Shown: positions 45,428 through 53,247 of the stretch, one piece after another
Layout: every line of letters begins with the position of its first letter
Numbering within the stretch: position 1 is the stretch's first letter
Assembly (NCBI RefSeq): GCF_021341665.1
Contig: NZ_JAJTTH010000001.1
Location: 186,001-250,000 of the forward strand
Direction of reading: 5' to 3'
Length of the DNA: 64,000 bases
Source of the DNA: Pseudomonas sp. Au-Pse12
GTDB lineage: Bacteria; Pseudomonadota; Gammaproteobacteria; Pseudomonadales; Pseudomonadaceae
Made by a program: the position numbers and the translations under genes
The notes under the pieces: model-generated
The model's input: only the letters and a program-made list of their open reading frames with translations
What the model was told of the DNA's origin: nothing
Databases searched by the model: none

Positions 45428-46073
45428 CTGGGCGCCAAGCTGCAACGAACCTTGCGCGGCATCACCGCCGCGCAGTCTGTTGTCGGCGAAGTGGCGGCCA
45501 AGTACAGCCAGGCCGTGTCGGCGGCGGGGCAGATCCAGCAGCGGCTCGGTACGTTGCAGGAGCAGACCGCCAAGGCCGGACAGGTCAGCCCGTCCCTGGG
45601 CAACATCCTTCCTACCGGTTCATTCGGCGGCCTGGGTACTCTGGTCGCCGAGGCGGTAAAGCCATTCCCGCACCTGCTGATCATTCAGCCGTTCCGGGCT
45701 ACCGGTGCAGCCTTTTACTTCAACCTCGACACCGCAGCCTTTGAAGAGCTGCGCCGTCAGACCGGGTTTCGCTGAGCAGGCCAGGAACGCCTGACCCGCA
45801 GCAGGCGGTGGGGCAGGGTGACGACAAGATCGCCCTCAAGGGCGCGGTGTTTCCTGGGTTCAAGGGGGGCTGGGTCAGTTGCAAAAACTGCGCAGCATCG
45901 GTCGACGCCTGCAGCCGCTGAGTCTGACCACGGGCTACGGCGAAGTGTTGGGCACTTGGTGCCTGACCAGCCTTGAGGAAGAGCAGAGCCATCTGCTGGC
46001 CGGTGGCATTCCGCGTATGCAGGGCTTCTCAATGGAGTTCGTGAGCTATGGCGACGACATGCAGAACGTCTGA
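45428..46073 (+). pseudogene. P2-like tail protein gpU, decayed, with upstream tail-gene fragment
   Basis: The first part (GAKLQRTLRGITAAQSVV... VSPSLGNILPTGSFGG) looks like the end of a tail gene such as a tape measure. It continues into a gpU-like protein (PFRATGAAFYFNLDTAAFEELRRQTGFR), is stopped by TGA at 45773-45775 where a Trp is expected, and then resumes in other frames: GDDKIALKGAVFPGFKGG and LRSIGRRLQPLSLTTGYGEV...EEQSHLLAGGIPRMQGFSMEFVSYGDDMQNV (to 46073). That is one nonsense and two frameshift changes. Confidence 0.75.
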
Positions 46074-46254
46074 CGGGGATCTGCTCGACACCTTGTGTCA
46101 CCAGTATTACGGGCACCTGAATGGCAGTGTCGAAGCGGTGCTGGATGCAAACCAGGGGCTGGCCGATGAGTCCCAGCCGTTCCGGGTTGGGGTGCTGATC
46201 GTGCTGCCGGAGTTGCCTAGCGTGCCTGATGTTGTGGTGAAGTTATGGGATTAA
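46048..46254 (+). CDS. P2-like tail protein gpX (LysM-type)
   Basis: A 68-residue protein. RTSDGDLLDTLCHQYYGHLNGSVEAVLDANQGLADESQPFRVGVLIVLPEL is typical of phage tail protein X, a small LysM-like peptidoglycan-binding protein of contractile tails and R-type tailocins. The start ATG 46048 overlaps the end of gpU in another frame, as in P2. The frame is intact, but its tail partners are decayed, so it is unlikely to act in an assembled tail. Confidence 0.8.
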   Translation: MATTCRTSDGDLLDTLCHQYYGHLNGSVEAVLDANQGLADESQPFRVGVLIVLPELPSVPDVVVKLWD

Positions 46255-46311
46255 AGGTAGCAGTTTGGTAGCATTCGGATAGTAATTTCTACAATGCTAG
46301 GGACTTGGCTT

Positions 46312-46974
46312 ATGAACAAGAAAAAAGTTATAGGGTTTTTAGTTGGTATGGGAATGCTGGGATGCGCGCTGAGTGCTTCTGCTAGTGATAACCTTTTTAA
46401 GTCCTATGCCTATGAATCTCCTATTTCCGCTTATCCGAAGTCAAAGGGTTATTATGACTGCTCTGAAGAGATCGGCGGGAAGGCATTGTGCCTAGATGAT
46501 GTGGATTTTCTTGGTCATAAATTTGATGCAGTACTGGTTTTTTCTAATTCAAAATTGATCATGATGTCGTTGAATAGTGCCTATGATCAGAATCTTTACG
46601 CAACTGTAGTAGGCTCTCTTAGTAAAACGTTCACTCTAGCCGGTCTTGCTAACGGTCAGACTGAGCTAGACTTGGTCCAGCTCGCTTCTAAGGCCTCTAG
46701 CCCTGAGGAGTTTAACTTTAAACTTACCAACTATGAGTCTGCAGCAATCAATAGTGGTAACTTGGTTTACACGTTCATTGAAGGAGTCGATTTGAATAAA
46801 AGATTCGCTAGTATTGCCAGCCTTCTGGATGCATCCGCTGACAATATTCGAATTGCTGAGGTCGAGCTTACTGGAGAGGGAGCCGACTCTAGTTTGATAA
46901 TTAGCTTCAGCTTCCCCAATCTTGAGGCGAAGAAAGTTACAGCCGCAGCCCAAAAGCCTGTCGAATCCTTTTAA
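46312..46974 (+). CDS. Exported protein of unknown function, moron copy 1
   Basis: A 220-residue protein with a signal peptide (KKKVIGFLVGMGMLGCALSASA, cleavage before SDNLF). The mature protein has two Cys pairs-like positions (YYDCSEEIGG, ALCLDDVDFLGHKF) and no domain I recognise. It has low GC, its own leader and terminator, and lies between gpX and gpD, where lysogenic conversion genes (morons) sit in P2-like phages. A same-length paralogue lies at 55254. An ATG upstream at 46294 is possible but the signal peptide favours 46312. Confidence 0.8.
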   Translation: MNKKKVIGFLVGMGMLGCALSASASDNLFKSYAYESPISAYPKSKGYYDCSEEIGGKALCLDDVDFLGHKFDAVLVFSNSKLIMMSLNSAYDQNLYATVVGSLSKTFTLAGLANGQTELDLVQLASKASSPEEFNFKLTNYESAAINSGNLVYTFIEGVDLNKRFASIASLLDASADNIRIAEVELTGEGADSSLIISFSFPNLEAKKVTAAAQKPVESF

Positions 46975-46994
46975 GGCATAAAGTATGTGGCAGA

Positions 46995-47018
46995 GCCCCG
47001 CATAAACGGGGCTTTTTT
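46995..47018 (+). terminator. Terminator of moron copy 1
   Basis: GCCCCG-cataaa-CGGGGC followed by TTTTTT, 20 nt after the stop codon. A degraded equivalent follows the second copy (55936-55954). Confidence 0.9.
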
Positions 47019-47044
47019 GTTTCTGAGGTATTTAAAAGAGCCCC

Positions 47045-47659
47045 ATGTTCCGAATCATTGCGGACGGTAAGAACATCACCGCACTGATCAATGACCGGCT
47101 GTTGACCCTGCGCACCTCGGACAAGCCCGGCATGGAGTCGGACGAGTTTGAGCTACGCATCGACGACCGCGACGGAGCGGTGGCACTGCCCAGCCTTGGC
47201 GCCAATATCGAGATATTCATGGGCTACGCCGGCCAGTCACTGAGCCGCCTAGGTCGCTACATGGTGGACGAGGTGGTGGTAACGGGGCCGTCTGACTCTA
47301 TCGAGATCCGGGGCAAGGCCAGCGACATGCGCGGCAGTGGCAAGACCACCCGCAGCGGGAGCTGGGAAAACGTCCCGCTGCAGCAGATCGTGCGCGATGT
47401 GGCGACCCGCAACGGCTGGCAGCCGGTGTGCCCGGTGACTACCAAGGTGCCCCGGGTCGACCAGCTCAATGAATCCGACTTCAACTTCATCACACGTCTG
47501 GCCAAGCAGTATGACTGCACGGCCAAGCTGCTGGTGCTGCCCCGGCAGGCCGGGCAGAGCGCCAGTGGCAAGAACCTTGGCACCGTCACCATCACCCGCA
47601 GCGACGTGAGCCGCTACACAATCATCATTCCTGCCTTGATCACAGCAAGCCTTACTTGA
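47045..47659 (+). CDS. Phage late control protein gpD (baseplate hub), truncated
   Basis: A 204-residue remnant of a ~330-residue hub protein: FRIIADGKNITALINDRLLTLRTSDKPGMESDEFELRIDDRDG and NESDFNFITRLAKQYDCTAKLL are typical. Homology ends at SDVSRYT (about 47620), after which a short unrelated tail leads to a stop. Just beyond, another frame (SKPYLTVDQAKIRHAFEVALA, 47644-47709) looks like the end of a different gene, so a deletion joined two genes. The protein is likely non-functional. Confidence 0.75.
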   Translation: MFRIIADGKNITALINDRLLTLRTSDKPGMESDEFELRIDDRDGAVALPSLGANIEIFMGYAGQSLSRLGRYMVDEVVVTGPSDSIEIRGKASDMRGSGKTTRSGSWENVPLQQIVRDVATRNGWQPVCPVTTKVPRVDQLNESDFNFITRLAKQYDCTAKLLVLPRQAGQSASGKNLGTVTITRSDVSRYTIIIPALITASLT

Positions 47660-47915
47660 CAGTCGACCAAGCGAAAATTCGACACGCATTTGAGGTTGCG
47701 CTGGCATAGAGACATCATTACTGTTTGGTGGTACAGCTTTGCACAGCAATCGTTTGACAACTGCTCCCAACGCTAGCTGTCAAGCTTCTGTGCTGATAAA
47801 GCAGGGAAGTACTGCACCATGTCATCCAGATGCACCGTAAGCCCAGCCCCCGCGCCGGGCTGAGGTCGCAGAGGGACGACCGTGTTGGCGTCCTCACAAT
47901 CAACGGAATGACGAA

Positions 47916-48575
47916 ATGACGATGAACGCCTACAAAATCATGAGAAAGCGGTACTACGCGCAAGGGTCTACAGTTTTGACGAAGAATGCGCAGTACGGCA
48001 ATCGTATACGCAGGTCTACAGCGTCATTGGCTCTTGCGGAGGCAGCCATTGATGTCTGCAGCGACACCGACGCTACGTTCGAACAGATAATCAATCTGCT
48101 ACAAAATCTACAAATGACACGAGGAGGTTTCCACCTGCCCCCTAGTGTCAGAGCGCATCATGCTGAACGGCTGGAACCTCTCTCTATTGAGGCACCATCG
48201 ATTCTGGCAGGTGACTTTGGAGCAACGTTCTGGGAGTCACTGTATGAGCGTGTCCGGCGTGATGAAAAACCATCTTGCCCTTCTAGGATGGACTCTTACT
48301 TCGCTTGCCGAGATTCAGAGTCACTAGGACGCTACAAGGCCAAACACTGGCTGAACAAAATGGATGACAAGCTGGCCTGCGAGATTACGATTTCAGACTG
48401 CCCTGTTGTATTTGAGGCAGACATGGTGGTTCTGGACGAAATTGATGGAACCATGACGTTTGCCTCGGCAACTCCCCAAATACTTCGCTATTGGAATCAG
48501 GAATTCACAAAGCGGCCCATTGTTGAAGCTCTGTTACAGGGTTGCGTAGTGCTTGGTGCCGAGGTGGAGATCTAG
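47916..48575 (+). CDS. DUF2441-like protein
   Basis: A 219-residue soluble protein. The segment SYFACRDSESLGRYKAKHWLNKMDDKLACEITISDCPVVFEADMVVLDEID followed by RYWNQ resembles the DUF2441 family, whose members have been linked to ADP-ribosyl-like folds; I recall this link only weakly. It stands in the decayed phage region with its own leader. A toxin or effector role is possible but unsupported by neighbours. ATG 47916 or 47922 may be the start. Confidence 0.55.
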   Translation: MTMNAYKIMRKRYYAQGSTVLTKNAQYGNRIRRSTASLALAEAAIDVCSDTDATFEQIINLLQNLQMTRGGFHLPPSVRAHHAERLEPLSIEAPSILAGDFGATFWESLYERVRRDEKPSCPSRMDSYFACRDSESLGRYKAKHWLNKMDDKLACEITISDCPVVFEADMVVLDEIDGTMTFASATPQILRYWNQEFTKRPIVEALLQGCVVLGAEVEI

Positions 48576-48674
48576 CGTTGAATTGATGCTTCTCAGATGC
48601 ACCCAAACCCCGGCCAAAAAATACAGAGATCCGCTGATTTGGCGCCCAGGATCGAGCAGAAAACAGGTGGGTAA

Positions 48675-49058
48675 ATGTTAACTATAGATCATGTCAAAAG
48701 CCTTATTGATAGACATCAAAAAAAAGCGGCAGCGCATATTGAGCTTCTAAAAGCTAAAAAAGATGGTGGGGTGAGTGTTTGTCTTCGGGAAGAGGGTGTT
48801 GCGGTGTACTGGTCTCATCCAGAGGTTTCGTATTTATCTTTAAATACTCTTGATTATATTAATTATTATAAAGAGTTTGTGCGGGTTCCAGGTTTTATTG
48901 ATGAGTTAGACAAGATTAAAAGTGCGGCTCCAGAAAAATTGGAGGAATTATACTTCGGGAGCTTATCTCGTGAATGGAGAATTCAAGGTGTTGTACGTTC
49001 GGGAATTTCGAAAGATGAGGCATCTGAGGAGTTTCTAGATCGAGTTTTTAAGTTGTAA
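48675..49058 (+). CDS. Hypothetical protein, low GC
   Basis: A 127-residue soluble protein (MLTIDHVKSLIDRHQKKAAAHIELLKAKKDGG...), with GC much lower than the genome, suggesting transfer. There is no signal peptide or membrane segment and no family I recognise. Its size and composition resemble immunity-type proteins found in toxin remnants. Confidence 0.55.
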   Translation: MLTIDHVKSLIDRHQKKAAAHIELLKAKKDGGVSVCLREEGVAVYWSHPEVSYLSLNTLDYINYYKEFVRVPGFIDELDKIKSAAPEKLEELYFGSLSREWRIQGVVRSGISKDEASEEFLDRVFKL

Positions 49059-49230
49059 TCTCCGAACCATGCACAGCGCATGGTCGACAACTGGCGTGGG
49101 AATCGTGACCTCATTTGTTGGTCGCATTTGAGCATAACGGCACGTTTTATTGTTTCGATACCAGCAAGCCGATGCTGGAGCACCAGGGCGACAAGATATA
49201 CCCTTTATAAAGGTCTCAGTGCATTCACGT
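49059..49230. other. Broken coding remnants
   Basis: Short frames read as pieces of a lost gene: TTGVGIVTSFVGRI to a stop near 49130, and EHNGTFYCFDTSKPMLEHQGDKIYPL to a TAA at about 49208. Neither has a start or a ribosome site. They suggest deletions in the accessory segment. Confidence 0.35.
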
Positions 49231-49353
49231 ATGAACTGGACAGACAAGCCAGTTGAGGCTGTGGAAAGTGAAATCATGGCTGATTGGCTCCACGCTCAGG
49301 CAATCAACTGGCTTGCCAAAGCACAAATGGCACGCGAAAGCGGCACAGTGTAG
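49231..49353 (+). CDS. Small ORF directly upstream of HNH gene
   Basis: A 40-codon frame (MNWTDKPVEAVESEIMADWLHAQAINW...) ends 6 nt before the HNH start and its last bases form the TAGGA ribosome site of that gene. It is either a small coupled protein or the end of a deleted gene. Confidence 0.35.
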   Translation: MNWTDKPVEAVESEIMADWLHAQAINWLAKAQMARESGTV

Positions 49354-49359
49354 GAACCC

Positions 49360-50079
49360 ATGGCTAACACTCTTACCACCGCTCATATTCAGGGCGCTTA
49401 TCGTATCGCTAGCCAAGTGATGGACCATGGTCTTTCGTTGAAACAAGGCGTTGCCCAGCTCGTTACCGAAGGTGTAGGGGCCACCTATGCCCAGGATCTT
49501 ATTAACGTATACCGGTCCATGCGACTGGGCCGCTGTTATCACCGCACTATCAATGTCGAGGCGACTGATTATTTTCTGCGGCAGTTATTTGAAGATGGGG
49601 GGGCGGCGTATCTTTCGCCAGCTATCAACGCTACCCATCAGCACATCGATTATTACGAAAAACACCAGAAGCTGACGCTTCACCGCAAACGCAAGGTGGT
49701 GGCAGACCTTGAACATCTGCTGGGCGGATCGGTCATGTCGCACTTGGCAGCATTTGAGGAACTGGTACAAGCTGCCCTCGTGGATAGTTCGGACGCACGT
49801 AAAGCTCGGTTGGCGGCTAGGGCGCATCTGAAACCTGAGAGAGTTGTCCTGACATCAACGATGTTTGTCCGTAACCCTGATGTCGTTGCTGAAGCGCTCC
49901 ATCGTGCCGCCGGCGTTTGCGAGGTATGTGTTCAACCCGCGCCCTTTACCAGGAAGTCAAACGGCACGCCTTATTTGGAGGTCCACCACAAAATCCGTCT
50001 GGCCGATGGCGGCCTTGATACCTTGGAAAATGCTGTCGCCTTGTGCCCCAACTGCCACAGGGCATCTCATTATGGATAG
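49360..50079 (+). CDS. HNH endonuclease (McrA-like C-terminus)
   Basis: A 239-residue protein. The C-terminal HNH nuclease with zinc knuckles is clear: CEVCVQPAPF...PYLEVHHKIRLADGGLDTLENAVALCPNCHRASHYG. The N-terminal 170 residues are helical and contain no domain I know, perhaps a DNA- or modification-recognition part, as in McrA-type restriction enzymes. It is an orphan, with no methylase or immunity gene recognised beside it, although a small acidic protein follows 60 nt downstream. Confidence 0.82.
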   Translation: MANTLTTAHIQGAYRIASQVMDHGLSLKQGVAQLVTEGVGATYAQDLINVYRSMRLGRCYHRTINVEATDYFLRQLFEDGGAAYLSPAINATHQHIDYYEKHQKLTLHRKRKVVADLEHLLGGSVMSHLAAFEELVQAALVDSSDARKARLAARAHLKPERVVLTSTMFVRNPDVVAEALHRAAGVCEVCVQPAPFTRKSNGTPYLEVHHKIRLADGGLDTLENAVALCPNCHRASHYG

Positions 50080-50138
50080 CCAACTGTTCCAGGAAACTGC
50101 CTAGGAACACCGTTTGATCTACTCAAGGAAAACGAGCC

Positions 50139-50459
50139 ATGAAAAGTCTAACCAGATCAGAGTTAATCGAGTTAGTGCTTGCCGAAATGGATCGTGTCTG
50201 GGGGGCGAAGGGTTTCGGCGGTGAGTTTGAAGCCTATGCGTGGTTGAAAGCGCACTTTGGGATATCGGAAGAGGAAGACGCGCAGTGGCAGGACGTACTT
50301 TCGGATTGGGCCGGCACGTTTGACGAAGATACGGCGGATTTGGAAGAGAACGAAAGAGAACGGGTGAAAGCGTTTCTCCAAGACGACTCCACCGTCACTG
50401 CTTTTTTGGAAACGCTGCTCCATCGCTACAAAAGCACTGATACGACATACCCTCGCTAA
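50139..50459 (+). CDS. Small acidic protein downstream of HNH
   Basis: A 106-residue, very acidic soluble protein (ISEEEDAQWQDVLSDWAGTFDEDTADLEENERE). Small acidic proteins next to nucleases are often inhibitors or immunity proteins, but no immunity family is recognised. An AAGGA site precedes ATG 50139. Confidence 0.5.
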   Translation: MKSLTRSELIELVLAEMDRVWGAKGFGGEFEAYAWLKAHFGISEEEDAQWQDVLSDWAGTFDEDTADLEENERERVKAFLQDDSTVTAFLETLLHRYKSTDTTYPR

Positions 50460-50704
50460 GTTGATTGAAAAATCCGCTGCACCCTCAAGCCCACCAATGT
50501 GCGTGCGTGTCTTTTTCATGGAGGTAGTTGAGTAGTGGCTAGAAATGATCCGCTTCTGGGCTGGTAAGCAGATAACTAAGTGAAGCTAATCATCACAGAT
50601 GTCAATGACCCGCAGATGGTCGCGCCCTGCACATCGTACAGCTCGGGCACCGTCGATGTTGGTTAGAATGGCGTGTTGAAGTCTATTGCTTGTAAGGGAA
50701 CCCA
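50460..50704. other. Intergenic region with a gene fragment
   Basis: A GTG-initiated frame at 50580 (MKLIITDVNDPQMVAPCTSYSSG...) ends after 29 codons and looks like the beginning of a lost protein. No other gene is seen. Confidence 0.3.
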
Positions 50705-51064
50705 ATGAGCACTGAAAAGCCAGAGCTTTTGTTCATCCTTCAAAGGTTTCTAGATAATGTTTATGAGAGGGCTTCGAAAAGCCAGAGTGTTTTACTTAAA
50801 AGAAATCATGGTCACTACACTTACGCGAATGAAATCCTCTTCGTCTACGTGACGATCTTCCCTAAAGAGGTTGAGCTTGTTTTTGAGAGCAAGCAGGTAG
50901 GTGACGGGGTTTTTAGTATTGCTCTGGATATGTGCATGTCCAGCGGAGAAGTACTGGCTGGCGACCTGCTGTCTCTGAATGGGCGTTGCGAGGAGATCGG
51001 CGCGGCATTGGCCTCGCAAGAAGACGGGGTGTTGGCCCTGTTGTTAAAGTGCTTGGGCAACTGA
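50705..51064 (+). CDS. Hypothetical protein
   Basis: A 119-residue soluble protein (MSTEKPELLFILQRFLDNVYERASKSQSVLLKRNHGHYTYANEILFVYVTIFPKEVELVFESKQ...). GGGAA lies near ATG 50705. It has no recognised family. The same frame stays open after the TGA (51062-51064) to 51376, but without a start or known domain, so a longer ancestral gene cannot be excluded. Confidence 0.5.
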   Translation: MSTEKPELLFILQRFLDNVYERASKSQSVLLKRNHGHYTYANEILFVYVTIFPKEVELVFESKQVGDGVFSIALDMCMSSGEVLAGDLLSLNGRCEEIGAALASQEDGVLALLLKCLGN

Positions 51065-51541
51065 GTCTTTTTTCAAGCGCGTGAACCGCAGGTATTCCGG
51101 TTTGCTGGTTCGTGGGCCCCGAGTTTATGCAGTGAGCGCGCCTGGCCGAAGGCTGTCGCTCCCAACCCACAGAGAACAACACGCCAAACTCTTGAAACCA
51201 CCCCAAAAGCGGGTTCGGGTAAATCTTCTAAAGCACTAAAACGGTTACACCCAGTCATGCCAGGACATCCACGTACATTTGATGGAGCCGCTCGCGGCGA
51301 ACCTCTGGGTCGGATCAAGGGGCAGAACGATACAGCGCTGAGCATTCTGAATGGAGTCGGCTTCATCGACGCTTGAGCGCTTGACGGGTTCGGGTTCGGG
51401 TTCGGCAAGACGATGGTTTCGTCGAAATCTCGGGGATCTTCGCTATTACTCGCGGTATATCTTAAAATGCCCGGTTGCCGAAGAACCGTCATGACTTTAG
51501 CCATGAAGGGCTTCCATCCTTGACATAGAAGTGTGGTTTAG
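51065..51541. other. Region without a supported gene; GGGTTC microrepeat
   Basis: About 475 bases. The plus frame following the previous stop is open to 51376 and ends ...ALSILNGVGFIDA; an overlapping minus frame is also open. Neither has family support. Three tandem GGGTTC units lie at 51386-51403. Decayed DNA is the most likely reading. Confidence 0.35.
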
Positions 51542-52453
51542 ATGAACAAGCCTTTCATTACGCTGTGCCCTGAAATAACTCGGGCGCACGCGTTGACGTT
51601 GATGGATTGGTTGGAAGATGAGCGCGTGACCTGCTACCTGAGCGATTCGCGTCATGTCTCACGCTCCATTGAGCAAGCCATTGATCGGACTCAGTTGCCG
51701 ATCCTGACCCATCTATTCAATCAGGGTGGCCGATTTTTCATGGCCTATGACCGGCACGATGTCCCGGTGGGCTTTGTCCGTCTAATCAAGACCGGTTCAA
51801 ATTGCGAGATAGTCCTGGCCATTGGAGACAGCGACAAATGGGGCCGAAGCCTTGGCGTCCGTACGATTCGCGAAGGCATGAAGCTGGCGTTCCTCGACAT
51901 GCAGGCCGAGAAGCTCATCGCCAAGATTCACCCGGATAACTCGCGCTCGCTGAAAGCCTTTCTGCGTAGCGGCTTCATGCTTGAGAGCGAAACGCCGGCA
52001 TTGAAGTCATTGTCGATGACGGCGGGGCGCTATCTTCAGTTCTTGCGCGAAGGAGCTGGTGGCGACTCCACGAGGATCTATATCACCGAAATCGACAAGG
52101 CCAAGCTCGAAAGTCTAATCGCGTTCGAGCAAGGCCCGGCGATTGTTGAACTCGAACATGAGCTTGAGCGAGCCATTGTCGTCAAGCCGCAGCAGGTGGC
52201 GTGCAATGTCATCACGATGAACTCTAGGGCGTTGCTGCAACTGGACGACGAAGAGTTCGAAGCGGCCTTGGTCTACCCCGAAGACGCGGACAGCAGCGCA
52301 GGAAAGTATTCCGTGTATTCCGATCTAGGTGCCGCCATCCTTGGCTATCAGGAGGGGGACGCCATCGACTGGCGAATTTCTGATCGGACCCGCCGGATTG
52401 AGATCAGGAAAGTGCTTTACCAGCCGGAGGCTGCGGGCGACTTCCACCTGTAA
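51542..52453 (+). CDS. GNAT acetyltransferase fused to a Rnk/GreA-type C-terminal domain
   Basis: A 303-residue fusion. Residues ~1-170 are GNAT-like (MDWLEDERVTCYLSD; IVLAIGDSDKWGRSLGVRTIREGM acetyl-CoA region; NSRSLKAFLRSGFML). Residues ~178-303 match the Rnk regulator of nucleoside diphosphate kinase/GreA-GreB C-terminal fold (RIYITEIDKAKLESLI; NVITMNSRALLQLDDEEFEAALVYPEDADSSAGKYSVYSDLGAAILGYQEGDAIDW; VLYQPEAAGDFHL). Rnk-like domains bind RNA polymerase, so the acetyltransferase may be guided to polymerase. No partner genes adjoin. Confidence 0.8.
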   Translation: MNKPFITLCPEITRAHALTLMDWLEDERVTCYLSDSRHVSRSIEQAIDRTQLPILTHLFNQGGRFFMAYDRHDVPVGFVRLIKTGSNCEIVLAIGDSDKWGRSLGVRTIREGMKLAFLDMQAEKLIAKIHPDNSRSLKAFLRSGFMLESETPALKSLSMTAGRYLQFLREGAGGDSTRIYITEIDKAKLESLIAFEQGPAIVELEHELERAIVVKPQQVACNVITMNSRALLQLDDEEFEAALVYPEDADSSAGKYSVYSDLGAAILGYQEGDAIDWRISDRTRRIEIRKVLYQPEAAGDFHL

Positions 52454-52661
52454 TTGCGCCTTTTGCTCGATGTTCGTCCATCGGGCACGAGGATTCCCCA
52501 AAGGACGATGCCTCGCTTTCCGTGCCTGAGTGACCTGTTGCATGGCCAAGGGTAGGAGCGGAGCCAGTTGCGAAAAGCAGGAGGCGGTAGGACAGACCTA
52601 GCCGGCTCCTGCGTTCGTTTTAATTCTCTAAATCTAAAACCCTGAGCCACGGACGACGACT

Positions 52662-53111
52662 ATGCAGATACGCAAGATGACTCATGAGGACCTGCCAAGC
52701 GCCAGTGCCCTGTGCCTGGAGGCGTTCATGCTGGCGGTTGCGCCCGCGCTGTCAGCGCAGGGCGTAGAAACTTTTACAAAGGTAGCCGCACAGGAAGCGT
52801 TTGCCGAACGAATGGCACATGACAACCTGATGCTGATTTGTGTCGCAGAGGGAACCCTGGTCGGGCTGATCGAGCTAAAGGAAGGACGCCATGTGGCAAT
52901 GCTGTTCGTTGCGCCGACCTGGCAGCGCCGCGGCGTTGGCAAGCGCTTGCTGAGTGCGGCCCTGGAGCAGGCCAGGGCCGATGTGGTAACAGTCAGAGCG
53001 TCGCTGTCTTCAGTGCCAGCTTACGAACGTTACGGTTTTGCGTTGGCGGGGGAAGTGGGCGAGTTTGCCGGGCTGACCTATCAGCCGATGGAGAAGCGCC
53101 TGACCATTTGA
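52662..53111 (+). CDS. GNAT-family N-acetyltransferase
   Basis: A 149-residue single-domain GNAT: MQIRKMTHEDLPSASALCLEAF, LVGLIELKEGRHVAMLFVAPTWQRRGVGKRLLSAAL (acetyl-CoA loop RRGVGK), and VRASLSSVPAYERYGFAL. It resembles small acetyltransferases of unknown substrate. It is independent of the fusion upstream (208-nt gap). Confidence 0.87.
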   Translation: MQIRKMTHEDLPSASALCLEAFMLAVAPALSAQGVETFTKVAAQEAFAERMAHDNLMLICVAEGTLVGLIELKEGRHVAMLFVAPTWQRRGVGKRLLSAALEQARADVVTVRASLSSVPAYERYGFALAGEVGEFAGLTYQPMEKRLTI

Positions 53112-53247
53112 AGGGCCGCTTTCTCTCTGTTTGATTTTTGCGACGGCAACCACGTGCATCACTTTCTGAAGCGCTTGGGCAGGTTGCCCGCTCTTGCCGT
53201 CGATCGGTTCAATCCACAGGCAAAGCGGGCATTCGCAGCTATATCCG

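Noticed and set aside
51073-51504. 143-codon minus-strand frame
   Set aside because: It overlaps an open plus frame, contains Pro/Asn repeats caused by the GGGTTC microrepeat, and matches no family; recorded as unsupported region instead.
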